Assembly (NCBI RefSeq): GCF_900013425.1
Contig: NZ_FBXK01000005.1
Span: forward strand, 186,001-250,000
DNA: 64,000 bases
Origin: Sphingobium sp. Z007
GTDB lineage: Bacteria > Pseudomonadota > Alphaproteobacteria > Sphingomonadales > Sphingomonadaceae
Direction: 5' to 3'
Each line of letters begins with the position of its first letter. Positions within the stretch are counted from its first letter, which is position 1. Under the pieces are notes generated by a model. That model was not told the origin of the DNA. It did not search any database and saw only the letters and a program-made list of their open reading frames with translations. A program made the translations under genes and the position numbers. Below, piece by piece: positions 33,881-42,048 of the stretch.

Positions 33881-34302
33881 AGGGCCTGGTCGGCCGCCGC
33901 CAGCGCGTGCTGCGCGTCCGCCATGTCCAGCACGCCATGGCGGTCGCGGAAACCGCCCGCGCGCGCGACGAAGCCGACGGCCTGTCCCGCAATATCGACC
34001 GCCTGCGCAAGGTGCGCAGCGAATTGTTCGACACCGAAGGCATGGCCACTGGCGCGTCCTTTGCCGCGATGCAGGAACTGGCGACCCGCCTCGAACAGGC
34101 CGGGCGACAACTCGACGGCGCGCTTTATGATGCCAAGCGCAAGGTCGAGGCCAAAGAAGGCATGACTCTTGCAGCGAACCGCGAGAAGGAAATCGCCACC
34201 CGCCTCAAGGACCGCGCCCGCGCGGACCTGGAGGAATGGCGAGAGACCAAATTGGCCGCACTGCCCCGCTATCGCCGGATGCAGCGCAACGGGGACGCTT
34301 GA
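33877..34302 (+). CDS. fliJ: Flagellar export protein FliJ
   Basis: Coiled-coil stalk and chaperone-escort protein of the export ATPase, 141 residues. The sequence is a long charged helix with an Ala/Arg/Glu pattern and no hydrophobic segment; identity comes from position after fliI, size, and the start GLVGRRQRVLRVRHVQHAMA. FliJ is poorly conserved in sequence. Confidence 0.85.
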   Translation: MKGLVGRRQRVLRVRHVQHAMAVAETARARDEADGLSRNIDRLRKVRSELFDTEGMATGASFAAMQELATRLEQAGRQLDGALYDAKRKVEAKEGMTLAANREKEIATRLKDRARADLEEWRETKLAALPRYRRMQRNGDA

Positions 34303-34304
34303 CG

Positions 34305-36521
34305 ATGACCATGCTGACCAGCCTCAAGGCGCTGTTGTTCGCCACGCCGGCATCTGCGGGCGTGAAGACGGATGCCATGTCGGACGCAGGCAGCACCGAT
34401 TTCGCGATATTGTTGAACAGCGCCGGCACAGTGCCGACCGCCACCGCGCAGCCGATCGCGCCGACCGCCGACATGGCGGATGGTGCAGGGCTGGTCAAAG
34501 ATAACGTAAAAAATCAAGATGTTGAGGCGGTTGCCTGGCATCCGGCCATCGCGCATGCGACACCTTCGCCAGCCTCTGTCGCGGTCCCGCCCCAAACGGT
34601 AAAACCGCAAACAACTGTCCAACTCCCTGTCGCATATCCTGATGCGGATAGGGCGTCCGCGCCTGCCAGCGCAGCACCGGCCGCAGCGGTCGAAGCGCCG
34701 GATGACATCGTGCCTGCCCATGATAAGGCGCCGCCGACCGACGCTCTCCCGCCGCAGCGGGGGGAGGGCGCCCCGACGGCTTCGGCGTCGCCGACACCGG
34801 TAACGGTGGCTCCGGGAGCGATTGCGTCTGCCGCCGTCGATCGGGTGCCCGCGCCAGTACTGGTCAAGGCGCATCCCGCCCGGCCGCGTGACGCTGTCCC
34901 GGCCGACCCCGTCGCCATATCGCTGTCGGCGGACATATCCGCTGCGCAGGATGCGCCTGAACCCTCGGCGTCCGAAGACGAGGCCATGCCCGTCGCGCAA
35001 GACGACAGTCAGCCACCGCCCCAGCCGATCGTGCTGGGGATGGCGCAGCCCGCGCCCCCGGCCGCATCCCCCGTGGTGCAACCCGACGCGCCCCCGGCCG
35101 CGGCGATTCAGGCCAATCCAATTCAGGCCGCAACGCCAAGCCCGTCCTCCATCTCGCGATCGGCCCCCGCCGCCGCCTCCATGGCGCAGCCAGTCTCGGA
35201 AGAACCGGTCGATAGCGTCGATCACCCCGCTCCGTCGCCGACGCCCGTCACGCCGCCGCGCGCGGCCGCCCCGTCGCCGACGCCCGTCACGCCGCCGCGC
35301 GCGGCCGTCGCGTCGCACGATGCCGCACCCAAGCCTGTCGATGCTACCCCGCTTCCCTCTGTCGCAGCGGTGCCGCAGGCGGGCGTTGCGCCGCCGCTCC
35401 CGGCCGAAGCTGCGATCGCTCGCGCCGACATGCCGGTGGAGCAGCCCGCCATCGGCAAGCCCGCCGCTGCGCCCGCACTGGACCTCACGCGTGCCGCCAG
35501 CCAGACTGCGCCGGTCCCCCCCATCCAGAACGCCGGTCCCGCGTCAACCGCCAGCCCGCTCGCGGCGGCCGCGCCGCCATCGTCCGTCGCTGCCCCGATC
35601 GCCGACACCCTGTCGGCCATGCCTGTTGCAACGGCCGCTTCCGCTATGGCGGAACCGCTCGAAACTGCGGACCAATCCGCCGCGATCGCACAGGCAAGCC
35701 TCCCCGTAGCACCCACCAAAGCGCGCGCGGAGGCCGTGTCGCTGCTCCAGCTGGTGCGCGATCATATGAGCCTGCGCGCGCCGCGCCGGACGGAAGCCGC
35801 CGCACCGGTTGGCGATGGGGACGCCGCGGCCGCGCCCGCCATCCTGCCGACGGCCCCCAATGACAGCGCCATGCCAACGGCCGCGTTGGTTCAGCCCACC
35901 GTCCAGCCGATCGCGACCGCCACAACCGCCATGCCCACCGTCGACCTGTCCGCCAGCCTTGGCGCGCAGATGGTCGATATGGGCGTGTCGGGCCAGTGGA
36001 TCGATGGATTGGCGCGCGATATCGCTGGCCTTTCCGCCAATGGCGCGCAGGGCCGGTTCCAGATCAACGCCGATCAGCTAGGCCCTATCCAGGTCGATAT
36101 CCGACAGGGCGACGATGGCGCCGCCATCCGCCTGACCGTGGCGACCGAGGCGGCCGAACAGGCCCTGCGGCAGGAGGGCGACCGGCTGAAGCTGGACGCT
36201 GGCCTGTCCGCCATGCGCATCAGCGAAATGAAGATCGAGCGGGCGCCCCATGTTGCGGAAACCACGCGTTCGGACAGCGGCGGTAACCAAAGTGCATCCC
36301 AACAGCAGTCTGGTGGCCACGGCCAGAACGCCCATCAGGCCACGGGCCAGACCCCAGGTCAGGGCATGGGCCAGTCATCGGCCCAGTCGCATATGCAGGG
36401 TCGCGGCCGGCCACGCGAAAATATCGCCTTCGGGCATAAAGCGGGCAGTGACGCGGCCGTTCTTAACCATACGGACGTCGGCGAAAGCGTCGGCGGTGCC
36501 GTTCGCGCGCGCTATGCGTGA
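34305..36521 (+). CDS. fliK: Hook-length control protein FliK
   Basis: Molecular ruler and substrate-specificity switch, about 738 residues, longer than the usual 400-600. Most of it is Pro/Ala-rich and disordered. The conserved hook-control domain is near the C terminus: GRFQINADQLGPIQVDIRQGDDGAAIRLTVATE-like, followed by LDAGLSAMRISEMKIE. The end is Gln/Gly/His-rich. A 39-bp tandem duplication (see repeat) lies in the middle. ATG at 34305 follows the fliJ stop by 2 bases; a second ATG at 34311 is possible. Confidence 0.9.
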   Translation: MTMLTSLKALLFATPASAGVKTDAMSDAGSTDFAILLNSAGTVPTATAQPIAPTADMADGAGLVKDNVKNQDVEAVAWHPAIAHATPSPASVAVPPQTVKPQTTVQLPVAYPDADRASAPASAAPAAAVEAPDDIVPAHDKAPPTDALPPQRGEGAPTASASPTPVTVAPGAIASAAVDRVPAPVLVKAHPARPRDAVPADPVAISLSADISAAQDAPEPSASEDEAMPVAQDDSQPPPQPIVLGMAQPAPPAASPVVQPDAPPAAAIQANPIQAATPSPSSISRSAPAAASMAQPVSEEPVDSVDHPAPSPTPVTPPRAAAPSPTPVTPPRAAVASHDAAPKPVDATPLPSVAAVPQAGVAPPLPAEAAIARADMPVEQPAIGKPAAAPALDLTRAASQTAPVPPIQNAGPASTASPLAAAAPPSSVAAPIADTLSAMPVATAASAMAEPLETADQSAAIAQASLPVAPTKARAEAVSLLQLVRDHMSLRAPRRTEAAAPVGDGDAAAAPAILPTAPNDSAMPTAALVQPTVQPIATATTAMPTVDLSASLGAQMVDMGVSGQWIDGLARDIAGLSANGAQGRFQINADQLGPIQVDIRQGDDGAAIRLTVATEAAEQALRQEGDRLKLDAGLSAMRISEMKIERAPHVAETTRSDSGGNQSASQQQSGGHGQNAHQATGQTPGQGMGQSSAQSHMQGRGRPRENIAFGHKAGSDAAVLNHTDVGESVGGAVRARYA
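35232..35309 (+). repeat. Tandem 39-bp duplication in fliK
   Basis: Two nearly identical 39-bp units (13 codons, PSPTPVTPPRAAA) in direct succession, in frame. This makes the ruler region prone to length change by slippage. Confidence 0.85.
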
Positions 36522-36549
36522 CCAGCGCTTTTCCTAGGGGACCAGAACG

Positions 36550-37224
36550 ATGAGCGACGAGCCGAAGGCCAAGAAAAAAAAGGGTGGGAGCATGAAAATG
36601 ATCCTGCTGCTGGTCGTGGGCGTCGTCGTGGGTGGCGCGGGCGCGGCCGGTGGGCTGTACGCGGCCGGTTTCTTCAGTCCTAAAGTGGAAGGGCCAAAGG
36701 AAGACCCGAACAAGCCGGTGCTGGTGCTGGTCGGCGAAGATGCGCAGGCGGTCGCAACCGCCCATGGCTGGGCCGGCGAAGCGGGCGGTGGCGGCGGCGG
36801 CGGCGAGGGCGGTGGTCATGCCAGCGGCGGCGAAAGCCATGCCGTGTCCGCGGGCCACGCGCCGGGCAAGGGCATCGACCTGCCCACGCCAGCCAATCCG
36901 ACCGCCTATCAGGCCACCTATTTCCAGCTGCAGGCGCCCTTTACGTCGAACATGTCGGACACCGACGCCTTTGCCCAGATCTCGGTCGCGGTATCGACCT
37001 ATTATGACTATCGCGTGATTGCGGCAGTCAAGCAGCATGAGATGCCGATCCGCAGCCAGATGCTGATGATGCTGGCGCAGCAGCCGCAGGAGGTGCTCGA
37101 CACCCCGCAGGGCAAGCAGGCGCTCCAGGGTAAGATCAAGGCCATCATCAACGATGTGCTGAAGCAGAAGACCGGCTATGGCGGCGTCGACAACGTCTAT
37201 TTCACCAACTTCGTCATTCAATAA
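36550..37224 (+). CDS. fliL: Flagellar basal-body protein FliL
   Basis: Single-pass membrane protein surrounding the stator, 224 residues. The N terminus is Lys-rich (KAKKKKGG), TM about 17-42. Between the membrane and the C-terminal domain is an odd Gly-run and His-containing linker (about 77-112). The C-terminal FliL domain has VAVSTYYDYRVIAAVKQHEMPIRSQMLMML and ends GVDNVYFTNFVIQ, as in the family. Third of the fliK-L-M neighbours; 28 bases after fliK. Confidence 0.94.
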   Translation: MSDEPKAKKKKGGSMKMILLLVVGVVVGGAGAAGGLYAAGFFSPKVEGPKEDPNKPVLVLVGEDAQAVATAHGWAGEAGGGGGGGEGGGHASGGESHAVSAGHAPGKGIDLPTPANPTAYQATYFQLQAPFTSNMSDTDAFAQISVAVSTYYDYRVIAAVKQHEMPIRSQMLMMLAQQPQEVLDTPQGKQALQGKIKAIINDVLKQKTGYGGVDNVYFTNFVIQ

Positions 37225-37358
37225 GGGCGCTGTGTCGGCGCGCTTTCACTGGGACCGCCCACCGCCCTGTTAACTCCAATTTTACCATTTTCGTTATTAA
37301 TGGCGCTGCGCCAAAAGATCAGGAGGTGCCCTGATCCGCCATGGGGCAGGGGACCAAG

Positions 37359-38243
37359 ATGGACGACGTACAGACCTACGCCTTCGGGCGCGGGGATTCG
37401 CAGGCACCGATCATGCTGTCGGGGCTGGACCGGCTGAGCGAGAAGCTCGGCCGGCGCATGCGCGCCCTGATCGAACCGATTGCCGGCGTGCGCCCGCATA
37501 TCGTGGCGCAGGATACCCGCGTGCTGGACTTCGCCGCCTGGACGGCCGAAGTCCCCGCCTTTTGCAGCCTGTCCATCTATCGCCTGCTGCCGCTCAAAGG
37601 GCAGATGCTGCTGCGCATGGACGCAGCGATGATTTCCACGATGGTCGATTGCTTCTATGGCGGCATCGGCAACCGGGCCTTGCCCGCACGCGGCGAATTT
37701 ACGCCGACCGAAGACCGGCTGATCGCCCGCCTTTCCGATAGCATCGTCACCCGCCTGGTCGAAACCTGGGCCGACATATTGCCGCTGGAGCAAGGACTGA
37801 TCCTGCGCGAGAGCGCGGTCGGCTATGCCGCGTCGGCGCAACCCGGCGACCAGATGGTGCTGCAACGCTTCATCATCTCCATCACCCGCGAACAGGAATG
37901 GCCGATCGACCTGGTCTTTCCGCTGTCGGCGCTGCGCGGTGTCGAAGCGCTGATGGGCAGCAACCTGCCGGCTGACGAAGAACAGCGCGATCCCGTCTGG
38001 CAGACGCGCATCGCCCGGCGGATGCGCGACATCCGTATGCCCGCGCGCACCGTATTGGCGCGCCCCAACCTGTCGCTGGCCGAGCTGATGCAGCTCAAGG
38101 TCGGCGACGTCATTCCCGTCACCATCGGCCGATCGCTGCCGTTGATCGTCGGCAACCGCATCGTCGCCCATGGCACGATCGGCGAACAGGACGGCCGCGC
38201 CGCCTTCCAGATTGAAAAACTCGCACAGGAACCCGATCAATGA
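37359..38243 (+). CDS. fliM: Switch protein FliM lacking the CheY-binding N terminus
   Basis: C-ring switch protein, about 294 residues (300 from the alternative ATG at 37341). The middle domain has MVDCFYGGIGNRALPARGEFTPTEDRLI, with the GGxG motif that contacts FliG, and the C-terminal SpoA-like domain is intact (LSLAELMQLKVGDVIPV). The usual N-terminal LSQxEIDALL peptide that binds phosphorylated CheY is not there under either start; upstream sequence is noncoding. The ATG at 37359 has AGGGGA 6 bases before it; AGGAGG at 37321 sits 14 bases from 37341. Overlaps fliN by 4. Confidence 0.93.
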   Translation: MDDVQTYAFGRGDSQAPIMLSGLDRLSEKLGRRMRALIEPIAGVRPHIVAQDTRVLDFAAWTAEVPAFCSLSIYRLLPLKGQMLLRMDAAMISTMVDCFYGGIGNRALPARGEFTPTEDRLIARLSDSIVTRLVETWADILPLEQGLILRESAVGYAASAQPGDQMVLQRFIISITREQEWPIDLVFPLSALRGVEALMGSNLPADEEQRDPVWQTRIARRMRDIRMPARTVLARPNLSLAELMQLKVGDVIPVTIGRSLPLIVGNRIVAHGTIGEQDGRAAFQIEKLAQEPDQ

Positions 38244-38575
38244 GCGACATGAGCGAAGCCCCCCGCATGGACCGGGGCGAAGACCCGCTGTCCAAAATGA
38301 CCAACAACCGCCAGTTCAAGCTGCTGGCCGATATCCCGGTCCGCATGTCGGTGGAGGTTGGCTCCACCTCGCTGCGCCTGGCCGAAGTCATGGACCTGGC
38401 CGAAGGCAGCATCGTCGAACTGGACCGTCAGGCGGACGATCTGCTCGATATCATGGTCAACGGCGCGCTGATCGCCAAGGGGGAAGTGGTGACGGTCAAC
38501 GGCCGCTATGGCATCCGCATCGTCGATATCGCCGCCACCGAAAACCGCCTCGCCGGCATAGAACGGCGCGGCTGA
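38240..38575 (+). CDS. fliN: Switch protein FliN
   Basis: C-ring subunit of 111 residues. SpoA domain covers most of it: LLADIPVRMSVEVGSTSLRLAEVMDLAEGSIVEL and the end VVTVNGRYGIRIVDIAATENRL. It overlaps fliM by 4 bases and probably binds FliH at the ring base. Confidence 0.96.
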   Translation: MSDMSEAPRMDRGEDPLSKMTNNRQFKLLADIPVRMSVEVGSTSLRLAEVMDLAEGSIVELDRQADDLLDIMVNGALIAKGEVVTVNGRYGIRIVDIAATENRLAGIERRG

Positions 38576-38662
38576 TCGGCCGCCGCTGATTTTACGCTTG
38601 CCTTCGGCCGCGAAACTGCGGAACGCAGGCGTGGTTAACCATAGCTGCAGGCAGGCCATTTC

Positions 38663-38926
38663 ATGTTCTGGTATTTCGTTAAACTGCTGATCCTGCTGCC
38701 GCTGGTGGGCGGCATGGCCTTTGGCGCGCTGTGGCTGTGGCGCAAATATCAACCCGGCATGATGGCGGGGCAGGGCGACCGCTCCTTGAAGCTGCTGGAA
38801 GCGCTGCCCATGGGCGCCTTCGGCAAGCTCGCCGTAGTCGAGTTTGAGGGCAAGAAGATCCTCCTGTCCGTCACCCGCAGCCGGATCGAGAAGATCGCGG
38901 AAGGCGATCATGTCCGCCTTCGCTAA
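38663..38926 (+). CDS. fliO: Flagellar export protein FliO
   Basis: Small membrane protein (87 residues) that helps assemble the FliP ring. One helix at about 4-25, then a short cytoplasmic domain with [37 protein letters not shown]. Shorter than enterobacterial FliO but typical of small forms. It overlaps fliP by 17 bases. The 87-base gap before it shows no promoter I recognise. Confidence 0.88.
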   Translation: MFWYFVKLLILLPLVGGMAFGALWLWRKYQPGMMAGQGDRSLKLLEALPMGAFGKLAVVEFEGKKILLSVTRSRIEKIAEGDHVRLR

Positions 38927-39731
38927 GGCCCGACCTTCGCGGCGGCGGTTGCCCGTTCTTGCGGCGATGGCGATGATCCTTTTCGCGGTACTCCTCTTCA
39001 CCGTGCCCGCCTTCGCCCAGGCCGCGCCCGCCGCCACGCCGCCGGTCGACAATAGCGGCGCATTGAGCCGCGCCATGGGCCAGATTTCGGGCGACGGTCG
39101 CTCGCTCTCGCTCAGCCTCCAGATTCTCGTCCTGATGAGCCTGCTGACGGTGCTGCCGTCGCTCGTGCTCATGATGACCAGCTTCACCCGCATCATCATC
39201 GTCCTGTCGCTGCTGCGTCAGGCGCTGGGCCTGCAACAGACGCCGCCCAACCAGGTGCTGGTCGGCCTCACCCTCTTCCTCTCGCTGTTCGTGATGCGCC
39301 CCGCTATCGATGCGATCAACGCCCAGGCCTTCGATCCCTATGGCAAGGGGCAGATCAGCATTGAGGAAGCGGTCGGCCGGTCGGGCAAGGTGCTGCACGG
39401 CTTCATGGCCAAGCAGACCCGCGAAAGCGACCTCAAACTTTTCCAGAACTTGGCCAAGGCGCCCGCCTTCCGCACGCCCGACGACATTCCCTTCACGATC
39501 CTGCTGCCCGCCTTCGTCACCAGCGAATTGAAGACCGCGTTCCAGATCGGCTTCATGATCTTCCTGCCCTTCCTCATCATCGACCTGGTGGTCGCCTCCA
39601 CGCTGATGGCGCTCGGCATGATGATGCTGTCGCCCACGATCATATCGATGCCGTTCAAATTGCTGCTGTTCGTGCTGGTCGATGGCTGGGCGCTGACCAT
39701 GGGGTCGCTCGCGGGATCTTTCGCGACATGA
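38910..39731 (+). CDS. fliP: Flagellar export gate protein FliP
   Basis: Pore-forming subunit of the export gate, about 273 residues. Cleavable signal peptide ([14 protein letters not shown]), then the FliP pattern [44 protein letters not shown] and [33 protein letters not shown]. The ATG at 38910 lies inside fliO; a longer reading from 38844 is a shadow of fliO. Followed by a palindromic repeat before fliQ. Confidence 0.96.
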   Translation: MSAFAKARPSRRRLPVLAAMAMILFAVLLFTVPAFAQAAPAATPPVDNSGALSRAMGQISGDGRSLSLSLQILVLMSLLTVLPSLVLMMTSFTRIIIVLSLLRQALGLQQTPPNQVLVGLTLFLSLFVMRPAIDAINAQAFDPYGKGQISIEEAVGRSGKVLHGFMAKQTRESDLKLFQNLAKAPAFRTPDDIPFTILLPAFVTSELKTAFQIGFMIFLPFLIIDLVVASTLMALGMMMLSPTIISMPFKLLLFVLVDGWALTMGSLAGSFAT

Positions 39732-39751
39732 CCGGCGTCATGCGCCAACAT

Positions 39752-39818
39752 CCGTTCGTTTCGAGCGTGTCGAGAAACGGTTGCGCTGCCGCTTCTCGAC
39801 CGCGCTCGAAGCGAACGG
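39752..39818. repeat. Palindromic repeat inside the operon, between fliP and fliQ
   Basis: Imperfect 25-bp inverted repeat: CCGTTCG-TTCGAGCG-TCGAGAA on the left arm and the complementary TTCTCGA-CGCTCGAA-CGAACGG on the right, with a short loop. It would form a strong hairpin in the fliP-fliQ mRNA. The style (CCGTTCG ends, TCGA core) resembles sphingomonad interspersed palindromes; the element at 46960 shares the CCGTTCG ends. Confidence 0.8.
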
Positions 39819-39837
39819 GGCGGGGTATCTAGTCGGC

Positions 39838-40110
39838 ATGGAAAATGCCGATTTCTTCATGGGGTTGGCCCAGCAGGCGCTGTGGATCACGGCGCTGGCG
39901 GCTGCGCCCGTGCTGATTCCGGCGCTGATCGCGGGCCTCATCATCGGCATGGTGCAGGCGGCGACCTCGATCAACGAACAGACATTGAGCTTCATCCCCA
40001 AGATCATCGTCGTCGGCGGCATGTTGGCGCTGTTCGGCGGGTCGATCATGGTGCTGATCGCCGACTTCACCCGCGAAATCTTCGAACGCATCCCGGACCT
40101 GCTGCAATGA
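39838..40110 (+). CDS. fliQ: Flagellar export gate protein FliQ
   Basis: Small two-helix gate subunit, 90 residues. Helices at about 14-38 (ALWITALAAAPVLIPALIAGLIIGMV) and 50-75, with the family sequence QAATSINEQTLSFIPKI between them. The ATG at 39838 is chosen; an upstream in-frame start at 39781 would lie inside the palindromic repeat. Confidence 0.95.
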   Translation: MENADFFMGLAQQALWITALAAAPVLIPALIAGLIIGMVQAATSINEQTLSFIPKIIVVGGMLALFGGSIMVLIADFTREIFERIPDLLQ

Positions 40111-40120
40111 GCGTCGGGCC

Positions 40121-40903
40121 ATGATCGCGCCGGGCTTCGCCGGGGTCGAAAACCAGCTCTGGGTCTGGCTGATCGCCATGATCCGGCCGGGCGCGGCCTT
40201 CATCGCCGCGCCAGTCTTCGGCGCGCCCGCCGTCCCGCTGCAACTGCGCCTGATCCTCAGCCTGGCGCTGGGCCTTGCCGCGCTCAACAGCGTCACCATC
40301 ACCCTGCCACAGGACGGCGTCGCCAGTTTCGAAGGCGTGATGATGGTCGCGGGTGAAGTCATGGCGGGCCTGGCGCTCGGTTTCGCCGTCCAGATCGGCT
40401 ACGCCGCCGCCTTCGTCGCGGGGGAGACGATCGGCAACGCCATGGGCCTGAACTTCGCCGCAATGGTCGATCCCTCGTCGGGCCAATCGACCCAGGTGCT
40501 GGGCACTTTTCTCTCCATCCTCGCCACCTTCCTGCTGCTCAGCATGGACGGTCATCTTCTGCTCGCCAGCTTCGTCGTCCAAAGCTACCAGGCGATCCCG
40601 CCGGGCGCGGGCATATTGTCCAACGATACGGTCTGGCGTCTCATCTCCTTCGGCGGCGCGTTGCTCGGCGCGGGCGTCACCGTCGCGCTGCCGGTCGCCT
40701 TCGCGCTGGTGCTGGTGCAGGTGGTGATGGGCATGCTGGCCCGCGCCGCGCCCTCGCTCAACCTGTTCGCGGTCGGCATGCCGGTGGCGATGATGGCGGG
40801 TATCATCCTGCTGGCCATCGCCGTGCCGATCATGGCCGAAGGCATGACCGCATCGCTCAAGGCCGGCCTGGAAGAAGCCCGGTCGATCGCGGAAGGACGC
40901 TGA
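40121..40903 (+). CDS. fliR: Flagellar export gate protein FliR
   Basis: Membrane gate subunit of 260 residues with six or so hydrophobic helices. Recognisable segments: RPGAAFIAAPVFGAPAVPLQLRLILSLAL, then FVAGETIGNAMGLNFAAMVDPSSGQSTQVLG, the latter characteristic of FliR. It follows fliQ by 10 bases and precedes flhB by 3. Confidence 0.96.
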   Translation: MIAPGFAGVENQLWVWLIAMIRPGAAFIAAPVFGAPAVPLQLRLILSLALGLAALNSVTITLPQDGVASFEGVMMVAGEVMAGLALGFAVQIGYAAAFVAGETIGNAMGLNFAAMVDPSSGQSTQVLGTFLSILATFLLLSMDGHLLLASFVVQSYQAIPPGAGILSNDTVWRLISFGGALLGAGVTVALPVAFALVLVQVVMGMLARAAPSLNLFAVGMPVAMMAGIILLAIAVPIMAEGMTASLKAGLEEARSIAEGR

Positions 40904-40906
40904 TCC

Positions 40907-42043
40907 ATGGCGGACAGTCCGGGCGGCGGCGAAAAGACCGAGAAACCAACCCAGAAGAAGCTGGACGACGCCGCCAAGAAGGGCGACATCCTCCAGTCGC
41001 GCGAACTGGGCACGGCGCTGGTGGTGATGGCGGGCATCGCCTGGCTGGCGATCACCGGCCCGTCGCTGATTGACGCCCTGTCGGACATGCTGGCCGACGC
41101 GCTGCGCTTCCGGCGAGAGGATATTATCGACTTCTCGCCAGCCGCGCGCGTCGCCGAACTGCTTGGCACCATCGCCCTGCCGGCCGCGGGCGTGATGCTC
41201 GCCACCTTCATCGCCGCGATCGCCGCGCCGGCCTTGCTGGGCTCCCTCGGCTTCCGTCCCGGCGCCTTCGCCCCCAAGATGTCAAAGATGAATCCCGGCG
41301 CTGGCCTCAAGAAGATTTTCGGCACGCAGGGCCTGATCGAACTGGTCAAATCCATCGCCAAGATCGGCCTGCTCGGCAGCATCGGCATCTGGTTCATCTG
41401 GGATCGGCTGACGCAGATCACGGCGCTCGGCAAGATGGGCGTCGCGCCCGCTATGGCGGACCTGGGCAACCTCTTCATCCTGACCTGTCTGGTGATGGCG
41501 GGCGGCCTGTTCCTGATCGCGGGCATCGACGTCCCCGCCCAGATCATGCAGCGCGCCAAGCGGCTGGGCATGAGCAAGCAGGAGATCAAGGACGAGCATA
41601 AGGAAAGCGAAGGCTCACCCGAAATGAAGGGGCAAATGCGCCGCCGCCAGTTCGAGGTGCTGAACGGCTCCACGCGCCAGGCGGTGGCGGAGGCCAGCGT
41701 CATCATCACCAACCCGACCCATTTTGCGGTCGCGCTGCGCTATAAACCCGGCGTCGACGCCGCCCCGGTCGTGGTCGCGCGCGGCTGTGACGCGATCGCG
41801 GCCGCGATCCGCGACCTGGCGGACCAGAATGGCGTGACCGTCCTGCAATATCCTGAACTGGCGCGCGCCGTCTATTTTACGTCGCGCGCGGGGCAGATCG
41901 TCAACGAAGGGCTGTATATGGCGGTGGCGACCGTCCTTGCCTTCGTCTTCCGCGTGGAAAACAAGATGGCGACCGAGATGGACCGCCCCTTCATCACCGT
42001 GCCCGACGAGCTGCGGTTCAACGCGGACGGCAAGAAGCCTTAG
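40907..42043 (+). CDS. flhB: Flagellar export switch protein FlhB
   Basis: Export-gate subunit that switches secretion from hook to filament substrates, 378 residues. N-terminal GGEKTEKPTQKKLDDAAKKGDILQSREL is the family start; four helices lie about 30-210. The cytoplasmic part has the self-cleaving NPTH motif (ITNPTHFAVALRY, about 268-271) and DVAALIRD-type region. FliK at 34305 is its expected partner. Confidence 0.97.
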   Translation: MADSPGGGEKTEKPTQKKLDDAAKKGDILQSRELGTALVVMAGIAWLAITGPSLIDALSDMLADALRFRREDIIDFSPAARVAELLGTIALPAAGVMLATFIAAIAAPALLGSLGFRPGAFAPKMSKMNPGAGLKKIFGTQGLIELVKSIAKIGLLGSIGIWFIWDRLTQITALGKMGVAPAMADLGNLFILTCLVMAGGLFLIAGIDVPAQIMQRAKRLGMSKQEIKDEHKESEGSPEMKGQMRRRQFEVLNGSTRQAVAEASVIITNPTHFAVALRYKPGVDAAPVVVARGCDAIAAAIRDLADQNGVTVLQYPELARAVYFTSRAGQIVNEGLYMAVATVLAFVFRVENKMATEMDRPFITVPDELRFNADGKKP

Positions 42044-42048
42044 GCGCT

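Noticed and set aside
35232..35309. Idea of a CRISPR-like or VNTR array
   Set aside because: Only two in-frame units within fliK; no spacers.
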